From Defluviitaleaceae bacterium (GTDB lineage Bacteria > Bacillota > Clostridia > Lachnospirales > WRAX01): a DNA stretch of 5,300 bases. This document shows positions 1 to 4,464 of the stretch, one piece after another; the first letter of the stretch is position 1; each line of letters starts with the position of its first letter. The translations under genes and the position numbers were made by a program. The notes beneath the pieces were generated by a model that was not told where the DNA came from, made no database searches, and saw nothing but the letters and a program-made list of their open reading frames with translations. The stretch lies in assembly GCA_009781815.1 (NCBI GenBank), contig WQVB01000095.1:1-5300 (forward strand), read 5' to 3'.

Positions 1-1
1 C

Positions 2-277
2 ATTTTTGTGCTGGATGAGGCCACAGCGTCAATAGACACGGAGACGGAAACAAAGATGCAAAAGGCCATCTATAACATACTTGAAGGTCGCACCAGTTTC
101 ATCGTTGCACACCGCTTGTCAACCATTAGAGGGGCAGACCGCATATTGGTTATAGACAAAGGTCGCATTTTAGAAGAGGGCAGCCACCAGCAGTTGATGC
201 AAAAGAAGGGCCACTATCACGGCTTGTACACCAAGCAGTTTAAAAAAGAAGAAGAGCAACGCCTTTTGGCGAATTAG
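2..277 (+). CDS. ABC transporter, ATP-binding protein (exporter type), C-terminal fragment
   Basis: Only the last 91 codons are in the window; the reading frame is open to the left edge, so the true start is outside. The GTG at position 8 lies inside the Walker B motif and cannot be the start. Visible motifs are Walker B (IFVLDE, fragment residues 1-6, ending in the catalytic glutamate), the D-loop (ATASID, 7-12), and the switch region VAHRLSTI with the H-loop histidine at about residue 37, followed by the usual ADRILVIDKGRILEEGSH segment. This wording is typical of ATPase domains fused to a transmembrane exporter domain (the MsbA/multidrug ABCB-like class), which hydrolyse ATP to drive export across the cytoplasmic membrane. 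The Walker A and signature motifs and the membrane domain are not in view, so the substrate and the fused architecture are inference. The protein ends in a charged KKEEEQ-rich tail. The VanW-family gene begins 13 nt after the stop codon, so the two are probably cotranscribed. Confidence 0.95.
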   Translation: MFVLDEATASIDTETETKMQKAIYNILEGRTSFIVAHRLSTIRGADRILVIDKGRILEEGSHQQLMQKKGHYHGLYTKQFKKEEEQRLLAN

Positions 278-279
278 CG

Positions 280-284
280 GGAGG
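280..284 (+). promoter_or_regulatory. Ribosome binding site of the VanW-family gene (decides start)
   Basis: GGAGG lies 6 nt before the ATG at 291. The alternative in-frame GTG at 285 directly abuts this sequence with no spacer, so the ATG at 291 is preferred. Confidence 0.75.
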
Positions 285-290
285 GTGCGA

Positions 291-1118
291 ATGGGGCGAA
301 GGTTGTTTTGTGAAATAAACTCGTTTACATATGCTATCTCTGTTAGAAGGTTGCGTATTTTAAGACGAGTTAGGGATTTTTTTAAAAAAGTCAAATTCGC
401 CAAAACAAAAGGAGGAGAGCTGCCCATTGTTTTGTATAAACACAGCTCCCTCATAAGACGAAAGCTGGGCAATGTGGATATGGATTTGCAAGAAAACAAG
501 GCAACTAACCTCTCCATAGCCGCCCCGAAAATAAACGGCATCTTGATAAAACCTGGCGAAACCTTTTCTTTTTGGAGTTTGGTTGGAGATTGCAAAAGAT
601 CTAAGGGATATAAAGAGGGCATGGTGATATCTTCAGGCTCGCCCTCAAAAGGTGTTGGCGGCGGCATGTGCCAGTTTACCAACTTGCTACATTGGCTTGT
701 GCTGCATAGCCCTCTCGATATTGTGGAGCATCACCACCATGATGGCATTGATATGTTTCCAGATTATGGAAGGCAAGTGCCTTTTGGATCAGGCACTTCC
801 ATCATGTATAATTATTTAGACTATCGCTTTAAAAACAACACAGCATCTACATTTCAGCTCATTACCTACACAACAGATACCCACCTTTGTGGAGAGATAA
901 GGGCATCAGACCATCAACCCTTTAGCTACAAAATAAGGGAAGAAGATGCACATTTTGTGGAGGTAGATAATACATATTTTAGGAGAAACAAAATCATCAG
1001 GCGGGTTATAGACAAGCAAACAGGGGTTGAGGTGGAGAGAAAAACCATTAAACAATCCAACGCTAGGGTGATGTATGATAGTGAATTTATCAACAAAGAT
1101 ATGATTAGAGCAAAATAA
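291..1118 (+). CDS. VanW family protein
   Basis: This 275-residue protein is almost exactly the length of the original VanW encoded in enterococcal vanB clusters. The recognisable domain covers roughly residues 45-200. It includes NGILIKPGETFSFW (82-95), the glycine-rich GVGGGMCQ with Cys127 (121-128), the four-histidine run at 147-150 followed by DGIDMFPDYGRQVPFGSGTS, and the NYLDYRFKN strand. The N-terminus is strongly basic (RR, RLRILRRVRDFFKK) with no clear signal peptide, so the protein is probably cytoplasmic or peripheral. The biochemical function of the VanW family is unknown. The name comes from the vanB operon, but the partner genes that confer resistance (ligase, dehydrogenase, dipeptidase) are not seen here, so vancomycin resistance should not be inferred. 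It follows the ABC exporter gene by 13 nt and is closed by a strong terminator whose stem begins inside its stop codon. A role in cell-envelope biology is a guess from family context. Confidence 0.93.
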   Translation: MGRRLFCEINSFTYAISVRRLRILRRVRDFFKKVKFAKTKGGELPIVLYKHSSLIRRKLGNVDMDLQENKATNLSIAAPKINGILIKPGETFSFWSLVGDCKRSKGYKEGMVISSGSPSKGVGGGMCQFTNLLHWLVLHSPLDIVEHHHHDGIDMFPDYGRQVPFGSGTSIMYNYLDYRFKNNTASTFQLITYTTDTHLCGEIRASDHQPFSYKIREEDAHFVEVDNTYFRRNKIIRRVIDKQTGVEVERKTIKQSNARVMYDSEFINKDMIRAK

Positions 1119-1143
1119 AAAGGGCTTGCGATAAGCCCTTTTT
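1117..1143 (+). terminator. Rho-independent terminator of the ABC-vanW operon
   Basis: A perfect 11-bp stem (AAAAAGGGCTT, 1117-1127, pairing with 1133-1143) with a 5-nt loop GCGAT ends in five T residues. It starts within the VanW stop codon. The A/T-rich ends make it potentially bidirectional. Confidence 0.92.
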
Positions 1144-1150
1144 GCATGAA

Positions 1151-1174
1151 GACAAAGCACCAAAAGCGACAAAG
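1151..1174. repeat. 24-nt box preceding the palindrome cluster (copy 1)
   Basis: This segment matches positions 4122-4145 at 20 of 24 bases (shared core AAAGCACCAAAA). Each copy lies about 40-50 nt before a palindromic repeat element and just after a plus-strand gene. It may be the outer part of a larger dispersed repeat unit, but two copies in one window are modest evidence. Confidence 0.45.
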
Positions 1175-1215
1175 TCTTCCTAGTCAGATTTGATATCTTG
1201 AAGAAGCTCACTTAT

Positions 1216-1310
1216 CGTCATCCCCAACTTGATTGGGGATCTCCCTAGCATTACTTGCTTACCTTTGATAAATTAGTATAGTGAGATCCCCAATCAAGTT
1301 GGGGATGACG
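1216..1310. repeat. Palindromic repeat pair A (REP/BIME-like, 95 nt)
   Basis: Two perfect 28-nt inverted arms (1216-1243 and 1283-1310) enclose a 39-nt AT-rich spacer. Each arm is itself a hairpin: an 8-bp stem (ATCCCCAA with TTGGGGAT) around the loop CTTGA, with an outer CGTC flank. Nested palindromes in head-to-head pairs resemble REP doublets (BIMEs). No coding potential is seen. Whether it acts as RNA (either strand could fold) or as a transposase-recognised DNA hairpin is not decided by the sequence. Confidence 0.8.
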
Positions 1311-1312
1311 GT

Positions 1313-1349
1313 CGATTTGCTCTACTTTGTAAAGCAAATCGGAATGACG
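1313..1349. repeat. Additional hairpin with ATGACG flank
   Basis: A 9-bp stem (CGATTTGCT, 1313-1321, with 1333-1341) and 11-nt loop are followed by GAATGACG. The flank matches the outer flank of the neighbouring palindromes, but the loop is not CTTGA. It is probably a divergent member of the same repeat cluster. Confidence 0.5.
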
Positions 1350-1444
1350 TGCCCTGAGCTTGACTCAGGATCTATGTGGGATAGCGCATACCCAACTAAG
1401 CCTGCCCTTCTCCAATTAGATCCCGTGTCAAGCACGGGATGACG
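1350..1444. repeat. Palindromic repeat pair B (REP/BIME-like)
   Basis: The left hairpin has stem CCTGAG/CTCAGG around CTTGA (1353-1369). The right hairpin, in opposite orientation, has stem ATCCCGTG/CACGGGAT around TCAAG, the complement of CTTGA (1420-1440), and ends in GATGACG. The interior shares ATCTATGTGGGATAG.GCATACC and CCTTCTCCAATTAGAT with the element at 4196-4297, so these are two copies of one ~100-nt element. The two hairpins here carry different stems, each still self-complementary. Confidence 0.8.
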
Positions 1445-1455
1445 CTGTATCGTCT

Positions 1456-1481
1456 AAAAGGGCTTGAGATAAGCCCTTTTT
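1456..1481 (-). terminator. Rho-independent terminator of the TraB/GumN gene
   Basis: A perfect 10-bp stem (AAAAGGGCTT, 1456-1465, with 1471-1480) and 5-nt loop GAGAT lie 9 nt beyond the stop codon of the minus-strand gene. Minus-strand reading ends GCCCTTTT. The hairpin is nearly identical to the one at 1117-1143. Confidence 0.88.
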
Positions 1482-1489
1482 GCGTGCTA

Positions 1490-2524
1490 TTAATTCCAAA
1501 GGGTTGTAGCTGTATGCCCTAAATCTCCTAAAACTTCAAAAACACTTGCCGCATCTTCGCCAATGCCTATTAAATGCCCGATGCCTATGGTTACAAAGAA
1601 CGTTGTAGGCTCTTGGGTGTTTCTTAATAGATAGTCAATTTGGCTTGCAAATTGAGCTGTACGTTGAGGCATGATTAGAGCTGTGTGCAGGTTGTAGGCA
1701 TCTTCAAGGTCTGTTTCGGCATTTAAAATATATGTCAAAAGCTCTATATCTTGATAAAAATAAGCTTGAGCCAGCTGCATTTCGTAGGTGTATGCAAGCA
1801 TTTCTTCTCTTGACACTAGGCTCTCTATAATGGCTAGAGATACATCAAAAGGCACGTTAAACAAGGCGTCTAGCTCTTGCTCTAAAGGCACAAGGCCAAA
1901 GATTTGGCGGTTATAAAGGGTGGCAAAGCTATGCACATAAAAATCTACACTATAATCTTCATAAATGCCTAGCTCCTCCATTATATCTGCCACGAGGAGG
2001 GTAGATATAGCCATAGGCGTCATCATTTCAAGCATGGGTCCAAAAAGTGCCACCACATTAGGGAAGGTCTCGATAACCCTTAAAAAATGTTCATAGGCAT
2101 CTGCTGGCAAAAACGTTTGCAAGCTCTCTCCATGAGGGAAAAACATGTGGTGCATAGCCAGCATTATGCCTTCTTCGCTCAACATTTCGTTAAGGTCTAT
2201 TTCAAACACAAAAACTTCGGCTCTCTCCATAGCGTCTTCAACCACATCAGCCAGGGGGAAGAAGTATGGGTTGCCAAGGTGCATAGAGCCAAAAATATAC
2301 ACACGGTTATTGTTATACTCTACATAAGACAAAAGACCGTGTATGCCTGATGTATACTCTTCTTTTTCTTCTTCATAATACTCTTCATATTTTTCTTTAG
2401 GCTCTTGTGCAACTGTTGTTAGCTCAGGCTCTTGAGGGATGTATTCTTCTTCCCTCACGCCGCAACCTATCAACATCATAAGGCTTGCTATAGCTACAAA
2501 AAACAATAAAAATTTCCTCTTCAT
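1490..2524 (-). CDS. TraB/GumN family lipoprotein
   Basis: This 344-residue protein begins with a lipoprotein signal: basic MKRK, a hydrophobic core, and lipobox LIGC with the acylated Cys21 (residues 18-21). A glutamate-rich linker follows (about 25-57), which would hold the domain away from the outer face of the membrane. The TraB/GumN (Tiki-like) domain spans about 61-344. It has VYIFGSMHLG with the first GxxH motif (79-82), the VFEID glutamate (108), YSVDFY and GLVPLEQELDAL (about 191-221), Arg288, and the C-terminal TIGIGHLIG with His317. This superfamily has been proposed to contain metal-dependent proteases, with the two GxxH histidines and the glutamate as likely catalytic or metal-binding residues; the substrate here is unknown. 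The usual Arg-Asn pair near residue 288 is Arg-Thr. The start is ATG at 2524, preceded by AAGGAG (2536-2541 on the plus strand) with an 11-nt spacer. The gene has its own promoter and a terminator, and lies 55 nt downstream of the amidase_6 gene. Confidence 0.92.
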   Translation of the reverse strand: MKRKFLLFFVAIASLMMLIGCGVREEEYIPQEPELTTVAQEPKEKYEEYYEEEKEEYTSGIHGLLSYVEYNNNRVYIFGSMHLGNPYFFPLADVVEDAMERAEVFVFEIDLNEMLSEEGIMLAMHHMFFPHGESLQTFLPADAYEHFLRVIETFPNVVALFGPMLEMMTPMAISTLLVADIMEELGIYEDYSVDFYVHSFATLYNRQIFGLVPLEQELDALFNVPFDVSLAIIESLVSREEMLAYTYEMQLAQAYFYQDIELLTYILNAETDLEDAYNLHTALIMPQRTAQFASQIDYLLRNTQEPTTFFVTIGIGHLIGIGEDAASVFEVLGDLGHTATTLWN

Positions 2525-2564
2525 TTTTAAATTCTCTCCTTAGTTTTTAATGGTGTTTGTATAT

Positions 2565-2593
2565 AGTATATCACAAATACTATTTTATGGCAA
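2565..2593 (-). promoter_or_regulatory. Sigma-70/SigA-type promoter for the TraB/GumN gene
   Basis: On the minus strand TTGCCA (2593-2588) and TATACT (2570-2565) are separated by exactly 17 nt; each box differs from consensus by one base. The -35 box lies within the last codons of the upstream amidase gene. Predicted transcription starts near 2558, about 34 nt before the ATG. The promoter allows expression independent of the upstream gene. Confidence 0.72.
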
Positions 2594-3044
2594 GCAACCT
2601 ATATTCTTTGCAGACATATGGGTTAAAGAGGGCGTTTTGTGCATTTGTTTCAGAATGATAGCTAACCAAGATGGGAGCGATGGACACCACAAAAAGGCTA
2701 TGGGCAAAGCTTTTTCCATCATAAGATATTTGTATAATATCGCCTATTTGAGCTTCTTCTAAGGGCTTGACCTTCGCCTTTGGCCCCGTGCATTTGTTGG
2801 TGGTTAAAAATTTGTATAGACACTCCGCCTTTGACCAAGCGGCGGCTCTATCGTTGATGGAAGCATAATACCACCCTCCATCTTTTTTATAATTCATAGG
2901 CAAGCCGCCAGCATAAAGGCATTGAGAGACAAAGTTTGTGCAGTCTCCCTCCATGCTATCAAAATTATAAAAATGTGGGTTGCGTGCTAATGCCCATTTT
3001 TGTGCATACTCTACGGCTTTTTGCCTATTATAAATTCTTCTCAT
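2580..3044 (-). CDS. Amidase_6 (putative amidase) domain protein
   Basis: This 154-residue protein is essentially a single amidase_6-type domain (a papain-like/NlpC-like cysteine peptidase fold family common in clostridia and bacilli). The opening YNRQKAVEYAQKWALARNP (5-23) is the family's hallmark. It is followed by GDCTNFVSQCLYAGG with the likely catalytic Cys35, GGWYY (56-60), and GDIIQI...SFAHSLFVVS (101-121) with the likely catalytic His115. A second conserved-looking YHSET lies at 129-133. There is no signal peptide or wall-binding domain, so unlike longer homologues it is predicted cytoplasmic, or exported by an unrecognised route. Amide-bond hydrolysis in peptidoglycan or peptides is the assumed activity; the substrate is unknown. 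The start is ATG at 3044, with GGAGG (3053-3057) 8 nt upstream. An in-frame TTG at 3059 would overlap that site and is rejected. The plus-strand gene at 3344 diverges from it across a long hairpin. Confidence 0.9.
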   Translation of the reverse strand: MRRIYNRQKAVEYAQKWALARNPHFYNFDSMEGDCTNFVSQCLYAGGLPMNYKKDGGWYYASINDRAAAWSKAECLYKFLTTNKCTGPKAKVKPLEEAQIGDIIQISYDGKSFAHSLFVVSIAPILVSYHSETNAQNALFNPYVCKEYRLLAIK

Positions 3045-3052
3045 AAAACTCA

Positions 3053-3057
3053 CCTCC
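3053..3057 (-). promoter_or_regulatory. Ribosome binding site of the amidase_6 gene (decides start)
   Basis: Minus-strand GGAGGTGAG ends 8 nt (counted from GGAGG) before the ATG at 3044. It overlaps the alternative TTG at 3059, which supports the shorter 154-residue product. Confidence 0.78.
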
Positions 3058-3061
3058 AACC

Positions 3062-3224
3062 TATAGCTGTTTAACTTAAAAATGCCTACACATCCACGAG
3101 GATTTTTGCTCTAAGGCGAAGCATGAAAAATCGCAGTGCACTATAGGTGCATAAGATTTTTTATGCGATGCATTAGGGCAAAAAGACCGTGGAAGTGTGG
3201 GTGTTTTTGAGTTGAATAGCTATA
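3062..3224 (+). repeat. 163-nt long imperfect hairpin, candidate structured RNA or MITE-like element
   Basis: Positions 3062-3098 pair with 3188-3224 in register: 30 Watson-Crick pairs, 6 G-U wobbles and a single A-A mismatch. After a small internal loop, 3103-3132 pairs with 3155-3184 with 3 more wobbles and 3 mismatches. The apical stem 3136-3141/3147-3152 closes a 5-nt TATAG loop and includes one wobble. All wobbles are G-U on the plus-strand RNA; on the minus strand the same positions would be A-C mismatches. This favours a plus-strand transcript. No protein is encoded. The ends read TATAGCT...AGCTATA, which would also fit a transposon-derived element with a TA target site. No known RNA family was recognised. 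It fills most of the space between the divergent genes at 3044 and 3344. Confidence 0.75.
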
Positions 3225-3253
3225 CAACACAATATGAATTTGATGTATTGTAG

Positions 3254-3282
3254 TTGACAATTTTTTGGAGGAGTATGAGAAT
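3254..3282 (+). promoter_or_regulatory. Possible promoter for the plus-strand gene at 3344
   Basis: A perfect TTGACA (3254-3259) lies about 85 nt before the ATG. At 17-nt spacing the -10 candidate is GAGAAT (3277-3282), only 4 of 6 consensus bases, so the -10 assignment is weak. If correct, the 163-nt hairpin lies upstream of this start and not in the mRNA leader. Confidence 0.35.
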
Positions 3283-3328
3283 TTATCTTAGTTGAAACAA
3301 AAGTGGGTGAATATGCGTCTACTTTTTT

Positions 3329-3335
3329 GGGGTGA
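3329..3335 (+). promoter_or_regulatory. Ribosome binding site of the membrane-anchored protein gene (decides start)
   Basis: GGGGTGA lies 8 nt before the ATG at 3344. The in-frame GTG at 3332 is part of this site, so the ATG is chosen. It places MKK directly before the signal-peptide core. Confidence 0.7.
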
Positions 3336-3343
3336 TTATTATT

Positions 3344-4126
3344 ATGAAAAAATTAATCAGAAAAGTGTTGATGATGGTGGCTTTGGTTGTGGCTGTCATA
3401 TCCTTTAGCAACCTAGCCTATGGAGACTCTTTTATGTCGCCTGAGGATTTTGAGATATGGTCAGAAGATGGCACAAGGGTTTTTAGGTGGAACCCCCCTG
3501 CTGAAGGGCTTGGGCCAGCATATGCTAGAGTGTATGAAGATGGAGAGAAGATATACTCTATAGAAAACCTGCCCGTAATGGGCGAGAGTGCTTCAAACTT
3601 TATATTCTCAAAAGACTTGAGATATTTAGTTTTTAGACCCACGGCATCTCAAGTTGCGGCGTTGGGATTTTTTGAAGACGGCATATTGATAAGGAGCTAT
3701 AGGATAGACCAGCTAGTAAGAGACATGACCATGGTAACATATAGCGTAACTATGGCATCTTGGGAGCGTTGGGGGAGCAGGTACTTTGATGCGGCCAACA
3801 ATAAGCTAACTGTAGAGACGGTTGATGGCATCACATATATTTTTGATATAACCACGGGGGATATTGTATATAGCGACTCTGGAGATAGACCATTTATAAC
3901 CCATGAATACGATTATTTTGGGAGCTTTGTGAATGAAATGGGGATGCCCTTGTGGGCCATAAAAGAAAGTGTCGAGCCGCCCGTCAGCATAATTGAGGAT
4001 ATAGAGCCTGAAGAAGATATAGCCCCACCAAATGCAAATATATTGCCTTGGGTGCTACTTGGCTCATCATTAGTGCTAGCTTTTGCTATAATCTTAATAA
4101 TAGGTGTAAAAAAACGGTGTAGATAA
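3344..4126 (+). CDS. Exported protein with C-terminal membrane anchor, function unknown
   Basis: I do not recognise this 260-residue protein. It has a signal peptide (MKKLIRK, then a hydrophobic core, probable cleavage after AYG at residue 27). The extracellular region is about 28-215. A proline/acidic linker follows (EDIEPEEDIAPP, about 217-228), then one membrane-spanning segment (about 235-255) and a short basic tail KKRCR. The predicted topology is type I: the domain faces outward and a few residues remain inside. The extracellular part contains two related units: residues 40-76 (SEDGTRVFRW ... YEDGEKIYSIENL) and 89-124 (SKDLRYLVFRP ... FEDGILIRSYRIDQL). A weaker third unit may lie around 157-180 (VDGITYIFDITTGDI). 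Short strands with DG turns suggest a beta-repeat (propeller-like) sensor or binding domain; this is inference. No catalytic motif is evident. It is a single-gene unit, with divergent transcription from the amidase_6 gene. Confidence 0.85.
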   Translation: MKKLIRKVLMMVALVVAVISFSNLAYGDSFMSPEDFEIWSEDGTRVFRWNPPAEGLGPAYARVYEDGEKIYSIENLPVMGESASNFIFSKDLRYLVFRPTASQVAALGFFEDGILIRSYRIDQLVRDMTMVTYSVTMASWERWGSRYFDAANNKLTVETVDGITYIFDITTGDIVYSDSGDRPFITHEYDYFGSFVNEMGMPLWAIKESVEPPVSIIEDIEPEEDIAPPNANILPWVLLGSSLVLAFAIILIIGVKKRCR

Positions 4127-4145
4127 AGCACCAAAAACAACAAAA
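4122..4145. repeat. 24-nt box preceding palindromic element (copy 2)
   Basis: Twenty of 24 bases match 1151-1174. This copy overlaps the stop codon of the membrane-anchored protein gene, so part of the similarity could be chance within A-rich sequence. Confidence 0.4.
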
Positions 4146-4195
4146 CCCCCTGATTACCATTAGACTTGTAGCGAAACACCTATCATCCTCCTAGT

Positions 4196-4297
4196 CGTCA
4201 TCCTGAGCTTGACTCAGGATCTATGTGGGATAGTGCATACCTTAATTTAGGGCTGTGTCCTTCTCCAATTAGATTCTGAGTCAAGCTCAGGATGACG
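4196..4297. repeat. Palindromic repeat pair C (REP/BIME-like, 102 nt)
   Basis: Terminal 27-nt inverted arms (4196-4222 and 4271-4297) match at 26 of 27 positions. Each arm folds as CCTGAG-CTTGA-CTCAGG or its complement, with GTCAT outer flanks. The interior ATCTATGTGGGATAGTGCATAC and CCTTCTCCAATTAGAT are shared with the copy at 1350-1444, while the central 14-18 nt differ. The right arm has one stem change (CTCAGA in place of CTCAGG when reverse-complemented). Confidence 0.85.
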
Positions 4298-4364
4298 CAA
4301 TAGGGGAGCTTGGGGTCATTTCTCTACAGGTCTACACATCTTGGCAAGGAAGGGCATCCTGAAT

Positions 4365-4398
4365 CAAGCTTCGCTTAAAGCCAAGCTTCGCCTAAAAT
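4365..4398. repeat. Two-copy 17-nt tandem repeat
   Basis: CAAGCTTCGCTTAAAGC is followed directly by CAAGCTTCGCCTAAAAT, with 14 of 17 bases identical. It lies in non-coding sequence between palindromic element C and the terminator. The rest of 4298-4421 shows no feature I can support. Confidence 0.5.
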
Positions 4399-4421
4399 CG
4401 GGCTCAGCCAAGGGCATCAAC

Positions 4422-4459
4422 ATTTAAAACGGCGTAGATAAAACTACGCCGTTTTAAAT
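4422..4459 (-). terminator. Strong Rho-independent terminator of the GNAT gene
   Basis: A perfect 16-bp stem (4422-4437 with 4444-4459) has the GC core ACGGCGTAG/CTACGCCGT, a 6-nt loop and AAAA/TTTT in its outer half. It sits 5 nt beyond the GNAT stop codon. Its symmetry means it may also stop plus-strand transcripts coming from the gene at 3344. Confidence 0.88.
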
Positions 4460-4464
4460 TACAA

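Noticed and set aside
170..682. Minus-strand open frame of 170 codons
   Set aside because: It overlaps the ABC and VanW genes in antisense, has no ribosome site, and its translation shows no domain.
291..1118. Vancomycin resistance operon
   Set aside because: Only a VanW-family gene is present; no ligase, dehydrogenase, dipeptidase or two-component regulator is visible.
906..1211. Minus-strand open frames over the VanW 3' end and terminator
   Set aside because: They run through the terminator hairpin and repeat region and are antisense shadows without recognisable protein features.
1216..1444. CRISPR array
   Set aside because: The repeats are inverted, vary in stem sequence and have no regular spacers; there are no cas genes.
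3062..3224. Retron or group II intron RNA
   Set aside because: No reverse transcriptase is encoded in the window, and the near-continuous single hairpin lacks the domain V-like motif or msr/msd arrangement.
3215..3260. Minus-strand promoter TTGTCA-18-CATATT for the amidase_6 gene
   Set aside because: The -10 box matches only 4 of 6, the spacing is off-optimum, and the -35 box merely reflects the near-palindromic GTTGACAA. It is possible but not supportable.
3275..3295. Six-codon leader peptide (ATG AGA ATT TAT CTT AGT TGA) after GGAGG
   Set aside because: The spacer between GGAGG and ATG is only 3 nt, there is no run of regulatory codons, and no attenuator hairpin follows before the gene at 3344.
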